In this document: piece after piece, positions 23,152 to 37,048 of the stretch | Position numbering within the stretch: position 1 is the stretch's first letter | Layout: each line of letters opens with the position of its first letter | From: Thuidium tamariscinum | Lineage: Eukaryota > Streptophyta > Bryopsida > Hypnales > Thuidiaceae | Assembly (NCBI GenBank): GCA_947034885.2 | Contig: OX344753.2 | Coordinates: 8,928,001-8,992,000, forward strand | DNA length: 64,000 bases | Direction of reading: 5' to 3' | Notes under the pieces: model-generated | What the model was told of the DNA's origin: nothing | Databases searched by the model: none | Seen by the model: the letters and a program-made list of their open reading frames with translations, nothing else | Made by a program: the position numbers and the translations under genes

Positions 23152-24736
23152 ATGGAAGGTCCTATTCTTAAAAGTTCTAGGGTTGACGTCAAAGAGGTGA
23201 GGTATATTGAGGATAGAAATATCTTAGAACTTAACTATGGGGGGAAAAGTCTAAGGGTTGCTTGTTTGGAAATCATAGAGGAGAGAAGAGTTTTCAAAGT
23301 TGTTTGTATTACTATGTAATTTTACATTACAAATTCTATATTTTAAGAATATTTTTAAACTAAAACCCAAAGAATACCAAACTCCAACCCCGCACAAAAA
23401 CTATTATAGAATGCATTGCCATAAAATTTGTGAATCTTGTTTATAGTTAAAATTTTCAAATGTTCCAATTGTTTGTAGAAAATTTTTGGTACCTACAAAT
23501 TTAGAAGTGGAAAAACTATGTCGGAGAGAAATGAATTTATGTATTTGTGGTGAAATGTCCATCATGAATTTAGAAGAATTTCATAGTGTTGTTGAAAAGT
23601 CTTCTAATATTATTATGAGTAAAAAGAAGAGTGAAAAATATATAATGAAATATAAAATAGAAGATCTTGATGTTGCTAGTGAAATATTACAAACTTTTGG
23701 AATTTGCAAAAACATAGATAATCATATATGTTTGACGCCTTTATCAACAAAATGTAAAGTTGTTGATAGTGAAAGACAAAAAAATAAAAAATAAAAGAAA
23801 TAAAAGAAATAAAAATGAAATAGAAGATCCTTTTCGGATCCATCCTAAATATGTGGATACTTGGGAGCAAAGCTATTCACAAGAAAACATTGTAAACACT
23901 ACAAAAGAACCTTTGTTAGTTGTATATAGAAGATTGATCATAGAAAATAAAAAATTTCATCATAGTCATTTAAATAGTGATTAGATTTCCTCACTTTATA
24001 TTCCTTAGTTCTTAAAGAATACAATTTATAAAAATACATTGGTGTTAGTAAATACATACTATGATGACTATCTTTATAGAGGGAAAAGTGGAAAAGATGA
24101 AAAGAGAGGTAATTATGTATCCATTAGTCATGGATACGGTTCTCGTGGTGGCCCTCATATACGTAGTAATGTGATTTAGTATCATTTGACATCCGAATCA
24201 CAATCAAAAGAATATTTGTGGAAGGCCCAAGGTGATTTGATTGCAAGCAACATATGGAAGCACATGTATAAATTTGGTGATTCCATTCATCAATTTTTAA
24301 AGATCAATTTGTGGAGTTAAAATGTATTGGAATTAGAGAAGAAGACTATCAAACAAATGTACATTCTATGCACATTTCCAAAAATTCAAAGATTAAACCA
24401 CATCTTGATACAAATGATAAAGAAGCATCTATTATAACATTGTTTGATAATGGTGATATTAAAGGAGGAAATTTTGCAATACACCAAATGTGGTACAAGT
24501 TTTCCACATCCAATGGCCTTGGACTTTTTATTAGATCAGAAAATTTAGTTTATGGAACTTTGGAGTTCAATTGTTCGGGAGTAGAGTTGCATTCTAATTT
24601 TAAATTATGTGTAGCTTTAGTGAACAAAAAAGGAATTTGTACAAGGTTAGTTAATCAAAAAATAGAAGGACAACCACTTACCTTTTCTAAAGATTATTGG
24701 TCTTCTATAACTTCTGAATATGATGGAGATTTTTAA
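23152..24736 (+). pseudogene. 2-oxoglutarate/Fe(II) dioxygenase-like (TET/JBP-like) gene, broken
   Basis: The segments, in order, are: 23152-23319 (55 codons, MEGPILKSSRVDV start, probable first exon), 23486-23794, about 23820-23984, about 24045-24310 (one in-frame TAG near 24177), and 24311-24736 in a shifted frame. The last has a double-stranded beta-helix look: HLDTND (HxD iron ligands), GDIKGGNF, then GLFIRSENLVYGTLEF. This resembles the 2OG dioxygenase fold of TET/JBP-type enzymes, which oxidise methylated bases. In that family a histidine is expected where this frame has the Y of LVYGT, so the distal iron ligand may be lost. Frame changes and the stop argue for a pseudogene, though some breaks could be unrecognised introns. 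Assignment is by motif pattern only. Confidence 0.5.
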
Positions 24737-25925
24737 ACATATTCTTTATAAATGTATTTTGAACATATTTATTCCATCACTATATATTCACAATTTTCAG
24801 TGTTTAAATTGTTTATTTTTTGTATCTCATAGATTGGATTTTTGTCTACAATGAAAGGTTTAATTCTTTTTGTTTGGATTAATGATGTAAAAAGTATAGA
24901 GCATCTCGATTTGAGGGAATGACAATATAGTTTTAAGAAATTACTTATAGAATCTATTTTCTAAGTCAATATTTATATTTTTTTAAACAAATAGTTTCTC
25001 AAGGATAAATTTTATTGTTAAAAAGATCTCACTATTACAATTAATGTGTTCTAATTTCATTTTAGAGATAGTAATGATTCTATATTTTCTTCTATTACAT
25101 GTCTTCTAATACTTAACATTTTTTTTAAAAGAATCTAATTCACATTTTTATTTTTCTTCTAAAACTTTGATTTACCATTCTCTTTTCAAATCAATTCTTT
25201 GTAATAAAAATACTGCAATTCAAAACATTTAATGCAAAATAAATTTAAAGTCTTATGCACTAATTTTCCATAGCTCTTAGACATATGCTTTTTTGAATTT
25301 GAACACATTTATATTGCAATCTATACACTTTGATGAATAGTATTATAACTTCCCTTTGGAGATTTTTCTTTCAATTAAAGGAAAAAATGCTTCATCCAAG
25401 GATTGTCCTTATAGTGAATTTTGGACATTTTTTGCTATAAACTCTTGATGTCAATTATGCCTTAACTTCTAAAGAACTAATGTCCCTTTAAGGGACAAAT
25501 TGAATTTGGGGCAATTAGGTACCTATGGTCCCATTTTCTAACACCATTTTTTGAAACTATTTTGAATATTGAAAAACTCATTAGCTTTGTTTTCCAATTG
25601 ATGACTACAAACAAAAAAAATGCTCAAGTTTCAAAACAAGGAAGATCAAGCACCATAGTTTATTTTCAAAGTTTAAATTAAAAAAATTTCAGTACACTAT
25701 GTACTTTTCTACATGTAAAGCTTTGGTTCATTTAATAAGAATAAGTTCTGTAAAAGTTATGAACAACCTTATTTTTTAGGCGATTGAAGTATCTTCTTAA
25801 AAGAATAGCTTGTAGGATATGCAAATTTTACAATTGATAAAAAAACAAAACTCCATGTGCATGGTTTACATTGCTTGCTAGAACAATCCTACTATTGGAA
25901 TTGGTGTGTTTCAATTCCATCTTCA

Positions 25926-27454
25926 CCCCTAAAGGACCACTTTCTTAAATTTGGCAACGTAGCAATTTCAAGTAGGTACGTGATTAAAGATTTCCATATT
26001 TCAAGCCCAAATTTTAATAGAAGGTGAAGATAAGGAATATCTTTCGTGTGCACTAAGATTTAGGACATTTGACATTATGAGTCAAAAGTTATGGCCTAAT
26101 ATATTTTTATTTTTATTTTTATTTTTATTTTTATTTATTTTTATTTTTATATATGGACAATTTGGGAAAATTAGAAAATATCACTTTTTTCAAAAACAGA
26201 AGTTTTAAAATTAGTTTCCTATTTTTATATATGCATAGATAGCTTTGAATCATTCCATTTTGATCAATGAATCAAAAGTTACATGGAGTTTTTGTTTGCT
26301 CACAATTATGGATTCCTTGTTGTAAAATAAACCTTGAAGTCCTTTATTTTACTCAATTTCAATATTTTGGGTTTAGACATTCACCAAATTAATAGTTTTT
26401 TGATGATGTAGGCAATGGTGATGGATTTTTTTGGATTTTTTTGGATGAATTACATGCATCATGAACTCTAGACTTTGTACACAAAAGTTGAATTTAGAAA
26501 TGCATTATACAATTGTAAAATATAAATTATATACATTGCCCAATTCAACAAATATTTCAAATACAAGGACATTTAGATATAACAATGGTTTCTTTTGCAA
26601 CATATACTCTCTTTACCATGGCTAATGCAATCCATGCTCTCAGATTCACAAAAAAATTCAGATTTTGTGAGAACCAACATCATTTGCATGTTTGCTAAAT
26701 TGCCAATATTTTAAAGTCTATGAATGTGAATTTCCTTCAATTTTTGTATAAAACAATAAAAAAAAATGATGTATACCAACATGCTAAGGTCCAAAAAGCT
26801 TTTTTGGAATTTTACAAAAAAAATGACAAAAGACAAAGTAAAACCAAACCATATCGAACAAAACTGAGTTTTAAACATAGCAAACTTTGGAATTAATTTT
26901 CTTTCAAATGACAACTAATTTTTTCTTCAAACTTCCATTGTAATGTGGCATATGTCGAGCTCTACAACTTTCATGTCTACACTTTTGGATTTTATCCATT
27001 GATGCTTATGATATGGTTGTTTGAATGAAAACATTTCACAATAGTACTCAGTTTCGTTTGTCACTATAGGATCCACTTCTACTTAACAATTTATTAAAGC
27101 ATGAAGTCAAGTGTTCATTTTCTGAATTTTTTTCTTAGATTCTCAACACAGTTCTTTAACACCAAAAATTAAAAATCTATAGTGCCAACAAATTTCACAA
27201 ATGGTGGTCAAAGTCATCTACAATTGTAGACCGTAGTTCAAAAATATTTTTTTTCCCAACTTTGAAGACTCATATCTTCTAATCTATACAGTCAAATTGC
27301 ATGAAATTTTTACCACATTATTTTAGACATGTTAAGTACAAGATCCTTTGGTAAGGTTCTTAAAAAATGATCTTCTTTGTATTCTTGGGCAAATGCAACA
27401 AACATGGCAGTTTTTAGTATTTTTTGACAGAAAATTGGACTTGGGACTTTAGGG
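25926..27454. mobile_element. TTAN-type element, TTCA duplication (1,529 bp)
   Basis: Flanked by TTCA at 25922-25925 and 27455-27458. Ends are CCCCTAAAGGACC and (reverse complement) CCCTAAAGTCCC. The left part aligns with the right end of the 14646 element (AAGTTATGGCCTAATATA against AAGTTATAGCCTAATATA). A pure (T)nA tract lies at 26103-26152. No transposase. Confidence 0.7.
26103..26152 (+). repeat. ATTTTT simple repeat
   Basis: About eight ATTTTT units with one interruption, inside the TTCA-flanked element. Confidence 0.9.
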
Positions 27455-27819
27455 TTCAAATACAAATGTTTGGCAGCTATTGTGGTCTAAATTTTTGAAA
27501 TTTATTCAACGTATTTTTATGCTAGTCATGTATAAAATCCTATAATTAGATGTTTAGAGGATATAATTTTCAAAGATTTTTTTTTTTTGCTCAAAAATGG
27601 TAGTTTTGAATGTTTATTGGTGGAAAAAAGGCCTTGGTTTTTTGAAGGTAAAAACTAATGTTTATTGGAATTGAGTCCAACTTATGAAATGAAGTTGATG
27701 AAGTTTAGTTTCTATTATAATTAAAGAAGTTGAAAAAATTATAAATCTCAAAAATTCATAGATTACAATGAAGGGTTGTTTTCAATCTCGACATATTATG
27801 TATTCATGTTGATGATTAT

Positions 27820-28749
27820 CCCCTAAAGCCCTAAACTACATTTTTTGGCAACATAGCAATTTGGGGAAGCTCACTATAATTGGAGTTTTAATTTTTTTTC
27901 TTTTAAATTTTCACACAACATTTTCTTAAGGAATAGCTATAAGGCCAAATAATTTTTTAAACTTTTGACTACATGGTTCAAAAGTTATTGTATAATATTT
28001 ATTTTTCAATGCCCAATAGGCAACTTAGGGAGCAAAAATAATTTCATTAGAAATTATTTTTTTAAGAAATAAAAATTTGAAATTAGTTTTTGAGATTTAT
28101 ATCTACCTTGAAAGTTTTGAATTATTCCATTTTTTTTAATGAGATGTAAGTTATTGGAGTTTTAGTTTGGGGTAGTTTGCAAGTAGTTATAGAATCTATA
28201 CTCTCTAAAAGAAAGTTTGAAATTCCTTATTAAATTAAATTTTTAATATTTTTGACAAAAAAATGAAATCAATAGGTGTAGATTTTTTATTACAACATTG
28301 CAACAATTGGAATTGGCATTTTTCAATTCTATAAATTAATTATTAACAATTTAGTATTTTAAATCATTTTCTATTTTTTTCTATTCACCATCTTTTTCCA
28401 TATGTTGTAAAACTCCAAATGATTTGGAATTTTTAAGCATGTAGGCACCTTGACTTGAAGAATGAATCCAAACAGTAACCACCATTTTGAACATTTTTTC
28501 TTACCAATGTGACCTTACCTAGATTTCCGTAGGACCAAAAAGATGGTTTCTATCAATTCAAATGCTAATATCTTGCAATCTACACGGTGGAAATTTTTGA
28601 AATTTTTCCCACATATTTTCTTACAAGTGTAATACAAGATCGTATGGTTAGATGTGTCACCCCTAAAAAATTCAAAAATTTGGTACTTGTATTAGAAATG
28701 GCAGTTTTGGAGCATTTTTGGTGAAAACATAGACAAAAATCTTTAGAAG
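27820..28749. mobile_element. TTAN-type element, TTAT duplication (930 bp)
   Basis: Flanked by TTAT at 27816-27819 and 28750-28753. Ends are CCCCTAAAGCCC and (reverse complement) CTTCTAAAG. The interior aligns end to end, in reverse, with the 953-bp element at 14646, including GGTACTTGTA.TAGAAATGGC near its right end. No coding frame. Confidence 0.7.
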
Positions 28750-29114
28750 TTATAAAACCCAACCATATGTCATTTAAAGTGAGTTCACAATTGATGGCTA
28801 AGGAAATTATATTATCCACCCTAAAGGTGGTTGCCACCTCTCCTCTCCCCTTCCCCTTTCCCCTCCCTTCCTCAGCATGGAACATATAACCCATACTGTT
28901 TGATTTGGAGATTCAATATAGAAAATATGTAAGGAGGGGGGGCTAGAAGTAAACAAACCTCGTATTGTAAATGAATCAAGAACATGTGGCTAATTATCCA
29001 CCAAAAATATGGATGGCTACAAAGTCTTACATAATATGCAATTAGTCATTCATGCACAAATAACAAAGCCTACCCCAATTACAATAAATAAAAAGAGGAT
29101 CATTCCTCATACAA

Positions 29115-30480
29115 TTTAGATTATGCCATGTTGGCTCCCTTCAAAGCCCACAAGTGTTCGATCAAATCACCTCTCAATCTAAAATGACCATCTACATTGT
29201 ATAATTCTACAATGCCACTCATCAATTTGTCAAATGACAAGTCCCTATCAAAAGATAAGTTATTGTCAAGTAGTCCTGTAACTATATCTTCAAGCCCTAG
29301 ATCATCTTGTTCATCTTCCACAATTATATTGTAGAGGATGCAACAAGTGACCATAATGTCACATATGACATCCACACTCCACTAACGACAAAGATTGTGT
29401 ACAATAGCAAATTGAGCTTGAAGTACCTTGAAGCACCATTCTACATCATTGCAAATTGCTTCTTGTCGTTGTGAAAAGTAGTTTTGCTTCTCATCTGTGA
29501 CCATGTGAATTGTTTGCACAAAACATTAGCATTGAGGATAAATGCCGTCAGCTAGTAAATAATACTTCTTGTATTCAATCCCATTGACCATGAAGGTCAT
29601 GTCTCACACTACACTTGTCAATATATTGTAAACAAACGGAGAATAGTCCAACACATTTAGGTCATTGTTAGATCGAGGCAAGCCAAAATACACATGCCAA
29701 ATGTGTAAGTCCTCACTTGCTACAGTCTCAAGTATAAGAGGTTTTTTGCCATACTGATCACCAAAGTCCCCCTGCTAAGCGTTGAAGTCCTCTTGGGTTG
29801 GTTGTTGCAAATGGTAACCTTCAAACACCGCCCTTACTACAACACAGAAACGCTTCAAGGACTCCATGGCTGTACTCTCACTTGTCTTGCAATATTCATC
29901 GGTTGCATCTACATAAAATCCATAACACAACACGCAAAGTGTTGCATTGATTTTTTGGTGAGGGGATAAACCTCATAAACCACATTAGAAAGAACACAAA
30001 CCCACTGGAGGGTAGTGAGTTTTTCTAGCAATCTAACATCACAATTTCTTTGTTTAAATTTTTTTTTAAAACCCACTCATAGCACCTACACGAATTGTAG
30101 TCCGTATAAATTGTGAGTGGTCCATTTTTTACTTCTTTTTTCTTTTTTTTCCATTGATGTCATCATTTAGAAAACTCACGGCCCTCTAGTAGGTCCTCTT
30201 TTTTCGTAATGGTTGCATCCACTTTCTACACAAAGTGGTTGTCATAAGTACAAACCCTATCCATGATATGTAAAAACAAGGAACGACACATATGATACCT
30301 CCTACAAAATAAATGAGGTTCATACATTGGGGTATCTAAGAAGTAATCTCTCATTATCCTCCTATGCATCTCTTGTCTATCTCTAACAAAATTTGGAGCT
30401 CTACCAGGACGTGAACCTCCATCACATATAGGCATGTATACCATCTCTATTGCCCCTTTGCATCTCTAGGACACACTATA
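29115..30480 (-). pseudogene. PIF/Harbinger-type transposase relic
   Basis: Read on the minus strand, the start is near 30444 (MVYMPICDGGSRPGRAPN, RIMRDYFLDTPMY, FLHIMDRVCTYD), the N-terminal pattern of plant Harbinger transposases and their nuclease-like relatives. Later comes YKKYYLLADGIYP (the catalytic Asp region), FSQRQEAICNDVEWCFKVLQ (the catalytic Glu region), then IVHNLCR and CCILYNIIVEDEQDD, ending near 29121 with LWALKGANMA. Stops (for example TAA after YPQC near 29522, and a TAG near 29382) and frame changes lie between, so it is inactive. A Harbinger element also needs a Myb-like partner gene; none is seen nearby. Confidence 0.85.
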
Positions 30481-33400
30481 AATTGAAATTCTCCTCTTTA
30501 TCATCTTCCCTCATAGAATCTATAGAAGCCAACAACCTAGCCCTCCAAGGATGCATTCTTTGAAGCCTTTATCACAAAATGAGCACTCCAATTCCAAAGT
30601 GGCTAAAAATATGCAAGAAATGATTAACAAAATTATTGTAAAGGAGCTCAAAAATGGCAACAAATGGTCTCCCAATAGCTCCTACAACCTCATAGTAGCT
30701 CTATGGGAGCTCAAAAAGATAAACTTGAACTCACATAGTAACTAAGCAAAGCACCTTCAAACACCCCCAGCCACGCCTCTTTGCTATGGAACTCTAAGTC
30801 ATTTATTCCTGCAATGAACACCCCTCTAAAACACCTTATACTAGTAGAAATGAACCCATAGCAATTCCTTGCTACAATCCTTCTTTCTCGCTTTAGAAAA
30901 TTGTTCTACTATTGTTCAAAACCCTTGTGGCAAACAACTAACTTCTTCCATTTTGAGACCAAGAACTCTCAACCAAACTCAAGCTAACAGCTTCTCTCTC
31001 CCATTTTGTTGAGTAAAAGTTCTTTCCACTTTCCAACAAGCCTAAAAACTGGCCACACTTCACGCACTTCCATCTCCTATCATCTCTTGTTATTAAGCAT
31101 GTAAGCTTAATTGACTTTCTATTTTTACAGTAAACTCCAGCCGAGAATGACTAGGGGGTCTATCCAGATACAAGGAGTCCCAAGACATGTAGGGCCCCGG
31201 CCACCCATTCCCCTAGCCTTGTTTTGGGGGGATGGGTGGTGATGCTCTAATGTCCCCATGACAATTTCTTAAGCCATAATGAGTATCTCAAGTAACTCTA
31301 ATAGAATGATTAGTTACCTCAATAGGAACATTCAACAATTTTAGTATAAGTAATTGTAGAAAAAGACTTTTTAAAACCTTCGGCAATACAAAATATTTTG
31401 ATTGCATTAGAAGAATTAGGTGAGCACTATGGGAACAATTGCATGTTGGTTTGGGGTAGTCTCTAGACTCCTTTAATCCTTAAACAGCAAGGAGGACGTT
31501 TTGCATCTGATGAATGACAAGGAATATTTCCTTGTAGGACAAAAAAACAAATCTTCATCCTCGATTTTAGGGGTGGAAATGGAAGATCTTCTAAAGTACT
31601 TTGACTTCCAATGAGTATATTTGGCTTATTCAAAGTAGATGATGTCACACGGTAACAAAATGCATGATTTCCATAGTCACCACTTTGTCCTTCAAGGGTA
31701 AAGTTGAACACTTATAGCTAATTCATAATTTGTCCAAAAAAATATAATTTCAATTGCCTTCACTATTTTTCAAACTTGTCTTCATGTAAAAAAAAAATTG
31801 AAAAATTTCAATAAAAGCATGAAGGCACACTCCTATTTTTGATGACAATGGGTTGTTTTACCTTAGTGGTTGGTAAGCTAGCTAATATAAGTGCTAGAAG
31901 CCTCACTATGGTTTTTGCCCCTCTGGTTGGATTTTTGGCATTACTCTCAGTTCTTTGGATTTTAAACACCAAACTCTATTTTGGAATTTCTATCCAAACT
32001 TTGGTTGTTGCCCACCAACTTGGGTGTCCGTATAGGGACCCTTAAATGCAAACTAAAAAGGAAATTATAACTAGGGCGATAGCTTTGCCATATTGAAGGG
32101 ATTAACTCCAAATTTTGAAACAATTTTCTAAGAGTTATGTTCCATGACAGACACCAAGAGCCTTGGATTCAACCCTAGATCTCTCAAATGACCAAAAAAA
32201 CAATACTTAGAACTATGTATACTCACATCAAGGCTTTAGAGGGATTTGCACAACCCAAAGGTAGAAAATCCCACACAAAAAGCTTACTGGAATATTTGTT
32301 AGTAAACAAGACACACTAAAAGAAACACAAGAAAAGGTAAATTGTTAGCAACAAGATTTTTAGGGGTTTTCTCCAAAAGATGAAAAATCCTACACAATAA
32401 GCTTGCATATGATAGTTAGTACATACAACATTACAAAAGATTTGAAGCCTCCAAGAAGCTACAAGTTATTTTGAGTTTCCAAGTTGTGGGAGCTCACTAC
32501 ATTAGCAGTTTGACATAGCAGAAGTAGTGCTACATTAGAAAATTTTATTTATAAATTATTTTTTAAAATTATTTAAAAAAAATCAGGTTTAGGTTTATAA
32601 TTACATTTTAAATTTTTTGAAAAAAAAAACTAATTTTTAAAATAAAAAATTCAAAAATTCAGCCCAAATATGGGTTGGTTCCTAATTTTTGATAGCATTG
32701 GAAATATGCTAGGAAACAACCTTGAAATAGTCACTTTGAGGCCTCAAATCTTTTGTAATGCAGACTTAAAACACAACAAAATGCTTAAGTGTTAGCATGA
32801 AATGACTTTCAAATGCAAAAGGTTAGCAAGCGTTTCAAAGGAACCCCCATGCCCCTTGAAATAGGCTCAAAATGCCAAATTTCAACAATGTGGCTATATA
32901 TTAACTTGGGTTTACAAAATGAAAAAGGGGTGCAAAGTGAGGAGAAAGGGAACTGTTCTAATGCCTCTTCTCCCTTCAAATTACCTTAAATTTACCTAGG
33001 AAAAAAAACTAAAATTAACCTGAAAAATTCTACATTATTATTGTGGTGATTTTAACTTTTGGAGAAAAGCTCCAAATGCTAAACGGACTATGACATTGCC
33101 TTCAAAAGATCCAAGTTTGTCTCAAATACCATCTATCCCTACTTTAGAGGCCAAAATATGGTCAAAAGCTACAAATTAGAAATCAATAAAAAAAAGGTCA
33201 AAAATCTAATTTTTGGAGTTTATTTTTTCTGAGAATTTTGACTATATGGGGTTGTTGGGAAGGTCATTTCAATTGTTGGATACTAGTTGGTCTTACAAAT
33301 GATGCTTTGCAAGTCTTCTAGATGACCGAGTAGAAACTTTATAGATAGGAGTAGTCCTTGTTCAGAAGTTAGAGGATGGTATAGTTAAGTTAAGTTGGAA

Positions 33401-34035
33401 GGGCTCCAGCTGCTTTACATTCTAATGTGATATCAATGTAGTGTCCTATATAATTAACTTCCCATATCACCAATTTAAATAAGGTGAGGCTGTAAATATA
33501 ATCTTGAAGGTACTACTATTAGTATTTTATACTATGATTATTGATCTACTCCATAACTTTTCAAGTAGCCTAAAGCATTCATTATTTTGTCCATGATTGA
33601 TAGTTGTAAAGCAGTTAGCCTTATTTTGTTTTTGTGTTGTACTTGTGAACAAGCATTTGCATTGCGGTTGTGATTATGTGATTGCATTGTGATAGGTTGG
33701 TGATTCTATTGAATTGAAAACATTCAAAATTTGATTAGATGCCTAAAGAGAAACTTCTGTTGTCTTAGAAATCCAATCACTAGTAATTTCAATCTTTGGA
33801 ATAAAACCACAAAAAATTTACAGTTCCAATATTTTTTATCTCTCTATAAGAGAAAAATTTGCATTGACTCATATTTCTCATGATCTATCCTAGACATGCT
33901 TAAGTGATTGGATATACTATAGGTGGTTCTATATTATTTGATGTGTTGAACCCATAAAAGACTGTCTGTTTAGGGTGGAAATTTCTTCTAATTTGCTTGA
34001 GCTTCTTGTTGGATTAAAAGTTGGTGTAGAGTGGC
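30481..34035. other. Intergenic AT-rich DNA
   Basis: No gene recognised. A short pyrimidine/GC block lies around 31130-31230. The AT-rich frames at 31463-31711 (minus) and 31839-32045 (plus) have no recognisable features. Near 32600-32900 the sequence is mostly A/T runs. Confidence 0.5.
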
Positions 34036-34039
34036 TTAA

Positions 34040-34398
34040 CCCTTAAAGGTCAACGTGGACATCTAACATCCAATGAATGACAAACAAGCAGTAAGTCAGC
34101 TATATAGGACCTCTTTTTCATCATTTAAAAAAAAAACATGATCTTACAGATGTGCATGAGTATTCAAGCATTGAAATACCATTTTCTATACTATCAATTT
34201 CAAGCATCCAAAATTGTTTGAAAATGACATGAAGACGGTAATAGAACCATGTTGCCCTTGCGCCAAATTCCTTGAGGGTAGTGTAGAATATGTTCTGACA
34301 AACATATAAATACTGCTATGAATAGTGATTCCACTTCCAATCAACATGGAAGCCTCATACTATTCACAGCCCACAATTATGAGCCCGATGTTTAAGGG
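34040..34398. mobile_element. TTAA-flanked MITE (359 bp)
   Basis: Flanked by TTAA at 34036-34039 and 34399-34402. Ends are CCCTTAAAGGTC and (reverse complement) CCCTTAAACATC. It is the shortest member of the family and has no coding capacity. Confidence 0.7.
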
Positions 34399-35565
34399 TT
34401 AAAAATCTGTGCCAATTGAAAGACCAAGAAGGAAGAACCAGTTGCAAGCATTGAGATTTTCTGCCTGAAAAATGAAGTAAGAGGGCACTAGGATACTAAT
34501 CCAATAATTGCAAAATCCTGGGCTATTGGTATCAATGAAACAAATATAATAATGATGTGCCGCAGCTAATTTTAGAATTTGCCATCCTATAGAGAAGGTC
34601 AATTAAATCCACTTGAAGGGATCAAATGAATAGTTACCAATCTTTGGTGTTGACATTGAAAAAATTTGATCCTACAAACATGTCACCAACTGAACATTGT
34701 GTTATAAAAATTGGATGACTATCTTCAATATAATACTTTTGTAACCATGTTCTGAATTCAAGTCCTTTTTATACTTTTAGATCCAATCTACTAGCACTAA
34801 CTCATTGAGTACAGTATGTGTACCTAGAATTGTTGCCTTAAATATGGTTTGTACATTTGAGGTGGCAAATTTGGATGCAAATACCATACATTGCTATACA
34901 ACAGTGTAATATAATTGTGCAATATTCTTGAATGAAGGCCAAAAATGAACCTAATTCTTGTAGAAGGAACAACACTATAAATGAATATGACTAATTTGGT
35001 GAAGTAATTGCCTTATAGGGAGAGAATTGAATTCCGTTGATTTTCTAGAGCATCAACACCACAACAAAAGTTCAAATTAGTAGAAAGATCCTAAAAAAAT
35101 CAATAGAAACTTGTATATTGGAAGTCATTCATAGAATATTCTACCTCTTTCTTTTTTACCCATAACTGAATAATGCTATGTTCTAATAAACATATTTTTT
35201 TTGTCAATATTCAAGTATTTCCTAATCAATTCATGTACAACTCTTTGAACTTGCCATTGCAATGCATTTATACAAGACAGATTGAGGATGCTCTAAGACT
35301 AGAATCATAAAATATTTAATTTGACACCTTCAAGTAGCTTCATTTCACTTCCAATATCCTACTTATAATGGTCCGTCTAAAAAATAGGAAATTCATTTGT
35401 AGAAATCTCAACAGATATCCCAAAGCCCTATAGTTAGTACTTAAGATTTTTTTCAATAGTGGAAAAAAAGACCTTTATATTTTTTTAAATCCTCTACTTT
35501 AAAGACCTTGACACCTTGTACACTATAGATCTAGGGCAGAATTAACCATTCAACCATTTGATTAA

Positions 35566-36524
35566 CCCCTAGAGGCCCGAGACAATTTTAGATATATAAA
35601 CATCATTGCTTTAGAAATGTTATAGGTCTAAATTTGACTAAGATATAGAAATCTCAACCATACAATCTTGAAGTGTACATGTTGTAGATGATGTGAGACA
35701 AATTTGGAATTATTTGGTCTCATAGATTGCAAGATTATAATGTCCTTGTGTTGAAAAGGATGCTAAATTTTCTTAAAAACACATTTCGAGGTCAATTTGA
35801 TTTCTAAGCCTACACACATGAAAAAAAATTTGAACTATAGAGAGTTTAAAAAACAACATTCATAAACACTGGTGAAAGAAAAGATCATTCAATTGATTGA
35901 TTGTGTTTGCAAAATAGGTTTGAAATGTCAAAAAAATAGTTGCAAGAAACACATCTATGGATGAACCTCCTTCTACTAAAATGCTTCTCAATCACTCACA
36001 CCTACTTGGATTTGTATGAAATTTTATACACACAAACTAGACTAATGTGCTCAACTTTTCCAATTTTTTTTTTTGAAATCAAACATTGTATGAAGAAGAT
36101 ATAAGCCACCAAAGTTCACTATAGTCCAAAAATATCTGGATTTTGAACTTTGAATTGCTCCTATACATTCAAAACAACTCAAATTGACATGAAAATTTTA
36201 CCACAATAACTAGACTTTAAGGAAGACATAATCCAGCAAATTTTGCTGAAAACAAACATTTTATGAAAGAGATACAAGCCCCCAAAGTTGCAGCCATGGA
36301 ATGCTATTTGGTAAACCCTAATTCAACCTGTGAACTTTGATTGGCCTCCAAAACATCTGTACATATTGGATAGATCTTAAAATTTCATTATACTAACTAG
36401 AAGAGAGTGCGCAAATTCTCCAACAAGTATTATTGGATTTGGACATCAGATGCAAAAGTTACAACACTTTGAATTTAACCTTTGGACTGTGAGGACACTT
36501 CATGGCCTCTTGGGCGTTAAGGGG
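35566..36524. mobile_element. TTAA-flanked element (959 bp)
   Basis: Flanked by TTAA at 35562-35565 and 36525-36528. Ends are CCCCTAGAGGCCC and (reverse complement) CCCCTTAACGCCC. The interior is degenerate internal repeats (ACACAAACTAGA, ATGAAAATTTTA), alignable with 51300-51865. A second TTAA right end (AGGGGGTTAA) lies at 36701-36710. Confidence 0.65.
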
Positions 36525-36710
36525 TTAAACCCACAGGAAGTAACTGTTAAAAACAGTGAGACACCTACTTAGAAAATGGCAAAATTTTGGGGCAATACAC
36601 CTTGGGAAATAGGAGATCAAAGCTTTTGTATCTGGTCCCTCAAATTGGACTTCCAAACTATGCGTGCAACTGGACACAATTTTGGTCACCTGGGGTGCTT
36701 AGGGGGTTAA

Positions 36711-37048
36711 GGAGCTCCTACCATGAATGCTGAGGAAATCCTAAGCCGCGATTCACCCGCCAGCTTCAATCAGGAGATTGAAGAAACTCACTCCCAGAAT
36801 GATGACAAGAATTGAAACACAAAAGTGTCAAAACGCAATAAAATAATTACGAATACCCGTAGCAAAAGATTAGGAAAACCATAAAAAAGCAGTGTCAAGA
36901 AAAGGATTCAGAAACTCTGGATCTCATAAACACGACAGCGTTTAGACCATGGGTCTGATCCGAAACTCAGGGATGAAACATTAATACAATAAACCAACCA
37001 AAAAGGAAATATACACTAATTTCAACCCAAAGCTCCGATTCACATCGA
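36711..37048 (-). other. 3'-UTR-like sequence downstream of the V-ATPase B fragment
   Basis: Single-copy-looking sequence following the stop codon of the V-ATPase subunit B fragment. It ends exactly at the TTAA of a transposon end at 36707-36710. On the plus strand it contains a 30-codon frame (36723-36815, MNAEEILSRDSPASF start) that I do not recognise. Confidence 0.45.
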
